Below, one piece after another: positions 17,865 to 25,312 of a DNA stretch of 64,000 nucleotides. The stretch lies in contig DPJG01000020.1 of NCBI GenBank assembly GCA_003543135.1, positions 104,003-168,002 on the forward strand, written 5' to 3'. Under the pieces are notes generated by a model. That model did not search any database. It saw only the letters and a list, made by a program, of their open reading frames with translations, and was not told the origin of the DNA. The translations under genes and the position numbers were made by a program. Numbering within the stretch: the first letter of the stretch is position 1; each line of letters starts with the position of its first letter. This DNA comes from Rheinheimera sp. (GTDB lineage: Bacteria; Pseudomonadota; Gammaproteobacteria; Enterobacterales; Alteromonadaceae).

Positions 17865-18506
17865 TTAACCACCGCTGCTCATGGTCTGACGCTGCTGTGC
17901 CTGAGCACCAAAACCACCACGACGCACCATAGAACCCGGCTGCGGCTGCATTTTAGAAGGCAACACAGACACAGGGCCGGACTGGCGTGCCACCGGCTGG
18001 TTGCTGGCAGTGCGGTAAGTACTCATATCATCACGGGATTTATACAAAGGCTGGGTTGGCACTGATTGTTTTGGTGCGGCCTGGCCACTGCGGTTCAGCA
18101 TCTGGCCTGCTAAAAAGCCCATCATCATCGGCATAAAAAAGCCTGAGCTGGCCTGTTGTTGCTGCACAGGTGCTGCTGGATCTGTTGCTGTGCCGCCTGT
18201 CGTGGCAGCAGTGGTGTTTTGTGCCAGAGTGGTTGCCGGCGTTTCACATTGGCCAGCCCCAAAATCTGCTTCACATTCGGCCTGAGACTGATATTTAGGC
18301 GCGACCTGGGCATGCAGTTGCTGCGCTTTGGCAAATTCAGCCTGACATTCGGCTGGCGGATTGTAATAAGCGGCACACTCATCTGCGTTCTGATACACAG
18401 CGGTTTCCACCGGCTCTTCAGTGCTGCAGCCTGCCAGCAACAAGGTGGCTGTTGGCACCATCAAAATCAGCGCGGCTTTTTTACTGCGTTTAAAAGATGT
18501 AGACAT
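17865..18506 (-). CDS. ygiB: DUF1190/YgiB-family lipoprotein
   Basis: 213 residues. The N-terminus is a basic, hydrophobic signal ending in LAGC (Cys near residue 26). Two similar repeats follow (NADECAAYYNPPAECQ and SQAECEADFGAGQCET), then a low-complexity Gln/Ala/Pro region with a hydrophobic GFFMPMMMGFLAGQML segment and a Gly/Arg/Ser-rich tail. This is the layout of YgiB. Function unknown. It lies between the DUF350 gene (9-base gap) and ygiC (6-base gap). Confidence 0.88.
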   Translation of the reverse strand: MSTSFKRSKKAALILMVPTATLLLAGCSTEEPVETAVYQNADECAAYYNPPAECQAEFAKAQQLHAQVAPKYQSQAECEADFGAGQCETPATTLAQNTTAATTGGTATDPAAPVQQQQASSGFFMPMMMGFLAGQMLNRSGQAAPKQSVPTQPLYKSRDDMSTYRTASNQPVARQSGPVSVLPSKMQPQPGSMVRRGGFGAQAQQRQTMSSGG

Positions 18507-18515
18507 AATAACTCC

Positions 18516-18929
18516 TTAAAACGTCATGCTGGCGGCGTTGATCATGCCCACAGCCACAGAGCAGCAGGCAGAGAACACACCGGCGGCCACTTCACCATTG
18601 GTGATCCGTTGTGGCAACTGACGCAAGGTAAAACGTACCACCACAAAAGTCAGGCTTTGCACCACCAGCGCAATGGCACCCCAGATAGCACAATCTGCCA
18701 GCGAAATTGAATGAGTAATAGCGCTGGATAGTGGCAGCGCAAAACCAACTAAAGCACCGCCAAAAGCGATGGCAGCCGCAGTATTGTTGGATTTAATCAA
18801 AGCGATTTCGTCATGGGGCGTCAGCCAGCTGTAAAAACGGGCAAATAAAGCCATTAATAAAATAGCGAGGAAAAAGAAACTTAAAAACTCAGGCAAACCG
18901 GCAATTGAAGCAAGCAGCGTATCAGACAT
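18516..18929 (-). CDS. DUF350 inner-membrane protein (YjfL-like)
   Basis: 137 residues from ATG 18929, with AGGAAG just upstream; a far upstream ATG at 19028 would add 33 polar residues. Four membrane helices are clear, and the internal repeat expected of DUF350 is seen (EIALIKSNNTAAAIAFGGALVGFALPL versus ITNGEVAAGVFSACCSVAVGMI). E. coli has the same association in the yjfIJKLMC cluster, where a DUF350 protein, a DUF1190 protein and a YgiC-type ligase are encoded together. It is the first gene of this operon. Confidence 0.85.
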   Translation of the reverse strand: MSDTLLASIAGLPEFLSFFFLAILLMALFARFYSWLTPHDEIALIKSNNTAAAIAFGGALVGFALPLSSAITHSISLADCAIWGAIALVVQSLTFVVVRFTLRQLPQRITNGEVAAGVFSACCSVAVGMINAASMTF

Positions 18930-19146
18930 CAGATCTTCCTTTGATTTAACGGGTGGGTCTGGCGCTATCATCCTGAATTTAGCAGTAAAAGGCAATTGTC
19001 TCGCCGTTTTGCGCTGTGTTGGCTGCAACCAGACCTAAGCACGGCATAGTGAAAAGCGCGGACAACAGTGGCTGCTTGTACTAGGCTCAAAGAGATGAAC
19101 GGACTCACGGAAATTGCTGCGGTGATAACCAGATTGAGGTGAGTTT

Positions 19147-20772
19147 ATGTTAAATCAGATCAAAGTCCGCACCCGCTTGATCGGGTTGGCGGCTATTCCG
19201 TTACTACTGCTGATCCTGGTCAGTCTGATTGCTGTTTATAACATGGGACTGTTAGCCACAGGCGTGGACAGCTTGTATCAGGACAGAATCAAACCCCTGC
19301 AACAAATTAAAATTGTTTCTGACGCTTATGCCGTCACCATTGTGGATACGATGCACAAACACAGAGCCGGTTTGTTGAATGTGCAGGAAGCCAGCAGCCA
19401 GATCCGTCAGGCCGCTGATACGGCCCAAAACGCCTGGCAGGCCTATCGCCAAACCAGGATGACCGCTGAGGAGCAGCGTCTGGTGGATGCGACCAATCCC
19501 TGGATTGATAAGTGGCAATTGCAGTTACAGGGATATCTTCAGAGCATTGCCGATGGCTCAGTGCTGAACCAGCCCAATGCGGATTTTCAGCAGCAGATGT
19601 ATGGTGTGGCCGATCCGCTCAGCACTGCGCTGGCGAACCTGATCCAGCTGCAGCTGGATGAATCACGGCTGTTTACCGGCGAAGCAGCAGAGCGCCACAG
19701 CAGTACTTTGCAGTTATTTACTGTGCTGATGTTGCTGACCATTGCCGGTTTGTCGTTATTGGCCTTATTGGTGTACCGCTCTATCCAGCGGCCGTTGCGT
19801 GATTTACGCCAGGTGATTAACAATGTCGGGCAAGATTCCGACCTGCGGTTGCGGGTAAAAATTACCGGCAATGATGAAATAGCCGAAGCAGCCGAATCTT
19901 TTAATCAGACTATCAGCAGAGTGCAGGCCTTTTTTGTTGAGCTGGGTGGTGCAGTGCATATGCTGGCGTCGGCTTCAGAGCAAATGAGCAGTGTCAGCGC
20001 TCAGGTCAGCGACACAGCTTTTGCCCAGGAACAACAGGCTAATCTGATTGCAACCGCCATTAACCAGATGTCGGCGGCCATTCAGGAAGTGGCCGCCAGT
20101 GCGCAGGCCACGTCGGTGCAGGCGGCAGATGCCGATAACAAAACCCGGCTGGGTCATAGCAAAGTATCGCAAAATGTCCGTGCTATCCGGCAGTTATCCG
20201 ATGCTATAGGCAACGCCAGTGTGGTCATCAACGGTTTAAACGATGAAACCGATAAAATTAGCCAGGTGCTGCTGGTGATCCAAAATATTGCCGCCCAGAC
20301 CAACTTACTGGCGTTAAACGCGGCCATTGAAGCCGCCAGAGCCGGCGAAGCAGGCCGTGGTTTTGCTGTGGTCGCAGATGAGGTTCGCACTCTGGCGACG
20401 AACACGCAAAAGGCAACCGAATCTATCCGTAATATGATCGATACCTTACAGGGTGCAGCCAAAGAAGCTGTCAACGCTATGACCCAATCACAACAATATG
20501 CCGGTGACAGCGTACAGAATGCGCAGCAAGCCGGTGATGTGCTGGAGGAAATCCGCAGTTCGGTTGGTACCATAGTGGATATGAATGTGCAGATTTCAGC
20601 GGCCACTGAACAACAAACCGTAGTGGCCGAAGATATTAATAAAAACATCACTGAATTTAGTGGCAGTATCAGTGAAGTCAGCCACAGCGCCCGTCACAGT
20701 GCCGAGGCCAGCGGGGCTTTAGCTGAGCTGGCGGCGAAATTAAGGTTACAGGCGGCGCAGTATCAGGTGTAA
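19147..20772 (+). CDS. methyl-accepting chemotaxis protein
   Basis: 541 residues. TM1 is at about 10-30, a periplasmic four-helix-bundle-type sensor follows to about 185, TM2 is at about 188-208, then a HAMP domain (RSIQRPLRDLRQVINNV onward, to about 262). The signalling domain has the conserved tip (QTNLLALNAAIEAARAGEAG, starting near residue 384). It clusters with CheA/CheW at the pole and controls flagellar motors. No C-terminal NWETF-type pentapeptide is present; the protein ends LQAAQYQV. The ligand is unknown. It is transcribed alone; I found no sigma-28 promoter match upstream. Confidence 0.93.
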   Translation: MLNQIKVRTRLIGLAAIPLLLLILVSLIAVYNMGLLATGVDSLYQDRIKPLQQIKIVSDAYAVTIVDTMHKHRAGLLNVQEASSQIRQAADTAQNAWQAYRQTRMTAEEQRLVDATNPWIDKWQLQLQGYLQSIADGSVLNQPNADFQQQMYGVADPLSTALANLIQLQLDESRLFTGEAAERHSSTLQLFTVLMLLTIAGLSLLALLVYRSIQRPLRDLRQVINNVGQDSDLRLRVKITGNDEIAEAAESFNQTISRVQAFFVELGGAVHMLASASEQMSSVSAQVSDTAFAQEQQANLIATAINQMSAAIQEVAASAQATSVQAADADNKTRLGHSKVSQNVRAIRQLSDAIGNASVVINGLNDETDKISQVLLVIQNIAAQTNLLALNAAIEAARAGEAGRGFAVVADEVRTLATNTQKATESIRNMIDTLQGAAKEAVNAMTQSQQYAGDSVQNAQQAGDVLEEIRSSVGTIVDMNVQISAATEQQTVVAEDINKNITEFSGSISEVSHSARHSAEASGALAELAAKLRLQAAQYQV

Positions 20773-20968
20773 CTGCAGCTCTGGCGTCAGGCTGCGCTTT
20801 GCATTTCTGCACAGCGCGGCCGTTTTCCAGCTCTTTTTTACGAATCGTTCATAAATTCAGCCTTTTATCGCAGCTGTTGCCCCTTATATCCGCCGCTGCT
20901 GGACATTCAGATCGGATTCACTAAACTCGGGCCTTAATCAGCATCATGATGTTATGCAGGAAATCCCG

Positions 20969-23035
20969 ATGAAACAAAAATCTTTATTGGCCTTAAGTAT
21001 CGCTTTGGCTTTTGGTCTGGCCGGCTGTGAACAAGCGAGCAAAACTGAAGCGCCACAAGCACAGGCACAAGCTCCGGTTGCGGCTTTAAAAAGTGGTATT
21101 GAACTGGGTAATCTCGATACCCAAACCAAACCCCAACAAGACTTTTTCCGTTATGTAAACGGCAACTGGCTGGCAAAAACCGAAATCCCGGCGGATAAAT
21201 CGGTATGGGGCAGTTTTCATGAATTACGCAAAGGCGCTGACGAGCATGTGTTAACGCTGATTAAAGCTGCTGCAGCCAAACCAGCGGAAGCGGGCTCTGA
21301 TCAGCAAAAAATCGGTGATTTGTTCCGTGCTTATCTGGACACCGCCAAAATTGACAGCCTGGGCTTAACGCCATTGCAGGACGAGCTGGCTGCTATTGAT
21401 AAGCTGACGCAACCTGCCGAGCTGGCGGCATTTTTAGGTCAGATGCAACAAGACAGATATGGCTCGCCAGTGGCGCTTTATGTTGGCCAGGATCAGAAAG
21501 ATTCCACCAAATATATCGTCAGTGCCAGCCAGTCAGGCCTGGGTTTACCGGACCGGGACTATTACCTGAAAACCGACGAAAAATCTGAACAAATCAAAAA
21601 ACAATACCAGTGGATGATTGCCAGGTTCTGGGAACTGGCCGGCTGGGCTGAAGGCGGCAAAGCGGCAGAGCAAATTTTTGCGCTGGAAAGCAAACTGGCT
21701 GAAGCGCAGTGGAGCCGGGTACAAAACCGGGATCGCAACGCCACTTACAACAAAATGACTCCGGCTGAACTCAGCACTTTAGCACCTGGTTTTGACTGGG
21801 CGGCCTTTATAAAAGCGGCACAGCTTAATAGCGAAGATGCACTGGTGGTGCGTCAGCCTACCTATTTTACTGCCTTTGCGAAATTGCAGCAGGAAGTAAC
21901 GCTGGAACAATGGAAAACTTATCTGAAGTTTCATTTGATCCGCAGCAATGCGTCGTTACTCAGTGCCAATTTTGATCAGGCCAGTTTTGATTTTTACGGC
22001 CGGGTTTTAAGTGGCTTACAGGAGCAAAAACCACGGGAAGAACGTGCCGTAGAAGCCATTAACAGCGCGCTTGGTTTTATGGTTGGCAAAATGTATGTGG
22101 AAAAATACTTTAAGCCAGAAGCCAAAGAGCGGATGGATCAGCTGATTAAAAACCTGCGGGTGGCTTTTGAGCAGTCGATTAACGAGCTGGACTGGATGAG
22201 CGCCGAAACCAAACTGGCGGCTCAGGAAAAACTGAAAAAATTTAATACCAAAATTGGTTATCCGGATGTGTGGCGTGACTACAACTGCCTGAGCATCAGC
22301 GCCGATGATCTGATTGGCAATATGCAGCGCAGCAGCCAGTGTGAATATCAACGTATGATTGGCAAGCTGGGTAAGCCGGTTGATCGCACTGAGTGGGGCA
22401 TGACACCACAAACAGTCAATGCTTATTACAGCTCGACCATGAACGAAATTGTGTTTCCTGCCGCCATTTTGCAACCACCGTTTTTTAATGTGGAAGCTGA
22501 CGACGCCGTGAACTATGGCGCCATTGGAGGTGTAATTGGTCACGAAATTACCCATGGTTTTGACGATCAGGGCAGCCGCTCTGACGGTGACGGCAATCTG
22601 CGTGATTGGTGGAGCCCGGCCGATGCTGAGCAGTTCCGTCAGCGCACTCAGCTGATGGTGGAGCAATACAGCGCCTTTAACCCTATTGATGATTTAAAAC
22701 TGCAGGGTGCGTTAGGTTTAGGTGAAAACATTGCTGATTTAGGCGGTTTAACCGTGGCTTACCGTGCTTATCAGAATTCTCTGGGTGGCAAGCCGGCACC
22801 GGTGATTGATGGTTTTACCGGCGAAAAACGCTTTTTTATCGGCTGGGCGCAGGTATGGCGTACTAAGTTCCGTGACGAAGCTTTACGCCAGCAAGTGATC
22901 ACAGGCCCACATTCACCGGGCATGTACCGGGTGTTAGGTGTGCTGTCAAATATGCCGGAGTTTTATCAGGCCTATGACGTAAAACCAGGTGACGGCATGT
23001 ACCGCCCTGACGATCAGCGGGTGAAAATCTGGTAA
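20969..23035 (+). CDS. M13-family metallopeptidase lipoprotein (PepO/neprilysin-like)
   Basis: 688 residues from ATG 20969. The signal peptide ends with lipobox LAGC near residue 18, so it is a periplasm-facing lipoprotein. The peptidase site is intact: HEITH at about 525-529, GENIADLGG at about 585, and NAYYSSTMNEIVFPAAILQPPFF upstream, which matches the substrate-binding NAYY/F motif. M13 enzymes cut short peptides on the amino side of hydrophobic residues. A strong terminator follows, so the gene stands alone. Confidence 0.93.
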   Translation: MKQKSLLALSIALAFGLAGCEQASKTEAPQAQAQAPVAALKSGIELGNLDTQTKPQQDFFRYVNGNWLAKTEIPADKSVWGSFHELRKGADEHVLTLIKAAAAKPAEAGSDQQKIGDLFRAYLDTAKIDSLGLTPLQDELAAIDKLTQPAELAAFLGQMQQDRYGSPVALYVGQDQKDSTKYIVSASQSGLGLPDRDYYLKTDEKSEQIKKQYQWMIARFWELAGWAEGGKAAEQIFALESKLAEAQWSRVQNRDRNATYNKMTPAELSTLAPGFDWAAFIKAAQLNSEDALVVRQPTYFTAFAKLQQEVTLEQWKTYLKFHLIRSNASLLSANFDQASFDFYGRVLSGLQEQKPREERAVEAINSALGFMVGKMYVEKYFKPEAKERMDQLIKNLRVAFEQSINELDWMSAETKLAAQEKLKKFNTKIGYPDVWRDYNCLSISADDLIGNMQRSSQCEYQRMIGKLGKPVDRTEWGMTPQTVNAYYSSTMNEIVFPAAILQPPFFNVEADDAVNYGAIGGVIGHEITHGFDDQGSRSDGDGNLRDWWSPADAEQFRQRTQLMVEQYSAFNPIDDLKLQGALGLGENIADLGGLTVAYRAYQNSLGGKPAPVIDGFTGEKRFFIGWAQVWRTKFRDEALRQQVITGPHSPGMYRVLGVLSNMPEFYQAYDVKPGDGMYRPDDQRVKIW

Positions 23036-23056
23036 TAGCGATTGTCGCATTGTCTT

Positions 23057-23084
23057 AAAAACGGAGCCTGTTGGCTCCGTTTTT
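23057..23084 (+). terminator. intrinsic terminator after the M13 peptidase gene
   Basis: AAAACGGAGCC and GGCTCCGTTTT form a 12-bp stem with a TGTT loop (counting the A/T ends), ending in a short T-run. Confidence 0.85.
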
Positions 23085-23154
23085 ATATCACTCAAAAGTG
23101 CAAAGTCCGGTTGGCATCAGCAAAGGCGAAAATAAGCACAGGGGTTGAACGCGG

Positions 23155-23183
23155 TTGGCGCTCTGGCCGCAAGGCCGTATAAT
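23155..23183 (+). promoter_or_regulatory. sigma-70 promoter candidate for the Wzi-like gene
   Basis: TTGGCG (23155-23160) and a perfect TATAAT (23178-23183) are exactly 17 bases apart, with the start codon 37 bases further on. This is the best consensus-like housekeeping promoter I saw in the window. Confidence 0.6.
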
Positions 23184-23220
23184 CGCCGCCAAAGTTGGCA
23201 TCTACTACAAGGATTGACGG

Positions 23221-24675
23221 TTGAGAACTCTTACATTCCCGCAACGTCTGGCATTTGGTTTATCGGCCCTGACCCTGAGTTTACAGGCGCAGGCAGGCTG
23301 GTGGATTGAAGCGGACGATTTGGCGCTGCGTTCAGATATCCAGTTATTGGCGGATATCGGTATTATCAAACAACCTGTCACTACTTTCCCTTTGATGTGG
23401 CAGGCCGTGATCAGCGATGTGCAGGCTGCCGATCCACAACAATTAAACCCACAACAAGCAGAAGTGCTGCGCCGGGTAGTGGCTGCTTATATGCGCGACA
23501 AACGCCCAAGCCAGGCCCGTATCAGTCTTGCCGGTGAAACCGAGCAACCACAGTTTGTCCGTTTTGGTGACACTTTGCGTGATGAAGCCCAGCTGGGGCT
23601 GCAATACAGTTATCACAGCGACAACCTCAGTGGCCGGCTGCAGGTGAGCAGAGTGCATGCGCCTGTGGACGGCCAGCGCACCCGGCTCGATGGCAGTTAT
23701 GTCGCTGTTAAAGCCTGGAACTGGGTGGTCAGTGTAGGTGCTTTAGAAAAATACTGGGGTCCAAGCTGGGACGCCAGCACTATTGTCAGCAACAATGCCC
23801 GGCCTGTTGCCGGTATTAGTTTCAGCCGCCATTCCAGTGCTGCCAAGGCAGACGACTGGTTACCGGCCTGGACTTTTACCACCAGCTTTGGCCAGCTGAG
23901 CGAGAGAGCTGCTGTGCCTTCAGCTAAGTTATGGCAAGCCAGGTTAGGCACTAAACCGCTGGACTCACTGGAACTCGGTTTTAGCTGGGTGATGCAATAC
24001 GGTGGTGATGGTTATGGCAATGGTTTAAACGACTGGTTTAATGCCTTATTTGACGGTGGCACCCTGGAAGGCACTGAAAATATGCTGGCTGGTTATGATG
24101 CCCGTTGGTCCGGCAGTGTGCTGGATAAACCTTTGGGTGTTTACTTCAGCGCCACTGCCGAAGACTTTAACAGCAAAAAACTGGCGCTGTATAAAGTGGT
24201 GTATCAGCTGGGTGCCGATGTGTTCTTGTCTTCCATCGACAGTCGCATTTATGCAGAGTTTGTGGATACCACTATTGATTGCAGTGATGATCGCGACTGG
24301 AACTGCATGTATGAACACAGTGTGCATCAGGACGGATATCGCCGTTATGGCCGTAACTTTGGCTCACCGTACGACAATGACAGCCGGGCTTTTAACTTAG
24401 GTGTGTTGACGCAGCTGGATATCAACACTCACTGGCACAATAAAATTGCCGCTTTGCAGCTGAATATCGACGGCGGCCGGGTGGATTTACCATCCCAATG
24501 GACCCAAACCCAGTTGCCGGCGCGAAATGTATTGTTGTGGCGCACTGAGCAGCAATGGCGTGAAGACTCGGATCAGGTCAAATGGGGGCTGGAATTTAGC
24601 CGCACCACTTACAAAGCCAGCAACAGCAGTGACTGGCAGACCGAACTTTTCCTGCAGTGGCAAAGGTTGTTCTGA
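23221..24675 (+). CDS. capsule-assembly Wzi-family outer-membrane protein
   Basis: 484 residues, near the 479 of E. coli Wzi. The start is TTG 23221, chosen because AAGGA lies 7 bases before it and a normal signal peptide then follows (cleavage near QAQA, residue 23). The mature protein begins GWWIEADDLALRSDIQLLADIGII, the typical Wzi-family opening, and the rest is beta-barrel-like, ending in Phe. Wzi anchors group 1 capsule in Klebsiella and E. coli. No capsule or polysaccharide gene is nearby, so here it may bind another surface glycan; this is inference. Confidence 0.85.
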   Translation: MRTLTFPQRLAFGLSALTLSLQAQAGWWIEADDLALRSDIQLLADIGIIKQPVTTFPLMWQAVISDVQAADPQQLNPQQAEVLRRVVAAYMRDKRPSQARISLAGETEQPQFVRFGDTLRDEAQLGLQYSYHSDNLSGRLQVSRVHAPVDGQRTRLDGSYVAVKAWNWVVSVGALEKYWGPSWDASTIVSNNARPVAGISFSRHSSAAKADDWLPAWTFTTSFGQLSERAAVPSAKLWQARLGTKPLDSLELGFSWVMQYGGDGYGNGLNDWFNALFDGGTLEGTENMLAGYDARWSGSVLDKPLGVYFSATAEDFNSKKLALYKVVYQLGADVFLSSIDSRIYAEFVDTTIDCSDDRDWNCMYEHSVHQDGYRRYGRNFGSPYDNDSRAFNLGVLTQLDINTHWHNKIAALQLNIDGGRVDLPSQWTQTQLPARNVLLWRTEQQWREDSDQVKWGLEFSRTTYKASNSSDWQTELFLQWQRLF

Positions 24676-24693
24676 TAACCACAGTTGTAAAAG

Positions 24694-24722
24694 AAAAAGG
24701 GCCACGCAAGTGGCCTTTTTTA
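24694..24722 (+). terminator. intrinsic terminator after the Wzi-like gene
   Basis: GGCCAC and GTGGCC form a 6-bp GC stem with a GCAA tetraloop, flanked by A5 and T6, which extends the pairing and gives a proper U-run. Confidence 0.85.
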
Positions 24723-24882
24723 TCAGCAGCATGCGGGTGATAACCACAATAACGCAACAAGGATTGCTGATGGTTTGATGCTCCCGCTGTTTGCCGGCAA
24801 AGCTGCTGTCCGCCGAAGCAGCACCGGCTCCCTGCCGTTATTTCCAACACACAAGCCGCGCTGCAGCGCTGTGATCCCTGAT

Positions 24883-24906
24883 TAAATTGCATACGTATGC
24901 AATTTA
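24883..24906. promoter_or_regulatory. 24-bp perfect palindrome, probable LacI-type operator
   Basis: The centre is TTGCATACGTATGCAA, extended on both sides by AAT-type bases to a perfect 24-bp palindrome, centred on CpG as most LacI-family operators are. It lies about 418 bases upstream of the TonB receptor start. It shares the ATACGTAT core, but not the outer bases, with the sites at 25194 and 54734. Confidence 0.6.
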
Positions 24907-24976
24907 GTCAGCTGTTATTCATCTGTTCGTAAAGTTTCAGGACAGAGCCTGAGCCGCAGCGGATTGCACCAGCCTG

Positions 24977-25001
24977 GTGCTTTGTATTGATGACAAAGCA
25001 C
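24977..25001. repeat. perfect 9-bp stem-loop in the receptor leader region
   Basis: GTGCTTTGT (24977-24985) pairs with ACAAAGCAC (24993-25001) over a 7-base loop. About 50 bases downstream a GC-rich stretch runs into T6 at 25066-25071. Could be part of a short structured transcript or an old terminator. Confidence 0.35.
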
Positions 25002-25193
25002 TGGTCGTTGTTGATGTTGCAGACTTGTAGCCAGAACCTTGCAGTTTGCCGCGCTGGCAGCGGGCTTTTTTAACGGCCAAACGGCAATTTTCTGAACTAA
25101 AGCTATGCTGAACAAGCAGATGCAAATCAAGGCTTGCACCCGCCTTGGGCAAAGGTCAGACGGGGCGCACTAAAGTCGTGCGTTTGCGCTGGT

Positions 25194-25209
25194 ATGAATA
25201 CGTATTCAT
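25194..25209. promoter_or_regulatory. 16-bp palindromic operator upstream of the TonB receptor
   Basis: ATGAATACGTATTCAT is a perfect palindrome with the CpG centre typical of LacI-family operators. The inner 14 bases, TGAATACGTATTCA, recur exactly at 54734-54747 in front of the MFS/glucoamylase operon. It lies 2 bases upstream of a -35-like box. The LacI-family protein encoded at 48059 is the likely binder, by inference. Confidence 0.65.
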
Positions 25210-25210
25210 G

Positions 25211-25239
25211 TTGTGTAGTTCAGGTAATCCACATAGAAA
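25211..25239 (+). promoter_or_regulatory. candidate promoter of the TonB receptor operon
   Basis: TTGTGT (25211-25216) and TAGAAA (25234-25239) are 17 bases apart, directly after the operator. The same geometry (TTGTTG-17-TATCAA) follows the matching operator at 54734. Weak boxes individually; the parallel arrangement is what supports them. Confidence 0.4.
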
Positions 25240-25312
25240 TAGCAAGGTTGTCATACTTCATACCGGTTGGTGTGGAGCGAACAACCTAAAAATCAGAAAC
25301 ACCACACCGGGG

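Larger units (their letters stand above)
24723..25312. other. long regulatory region in front of the maltodextrin receptor
   Basis: About 590 bases with no credible gene. It holds two palindromes with a common ATACGTAT core (listed separately), a perfect hairpin (24977-25001), a GC-rich stretch followed by T6 (about 25049-25071), and a candidate promoter at 25211-25239. Small frames on both strands show no family features. Confidence 0.5.

Noticed and set aside
23100-23154. Possible capsule locus implied by the Wzi-like gene
   Set aside because: No polysaccharide export or glycosyltransferase gene is present on either side.
24915-25139. 74-codon minus-strand frame in front of the TonB receptor
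   Set aside because: Low-complexity, no ribosome site, and it covers the hairpin and T-run that look regulatory.
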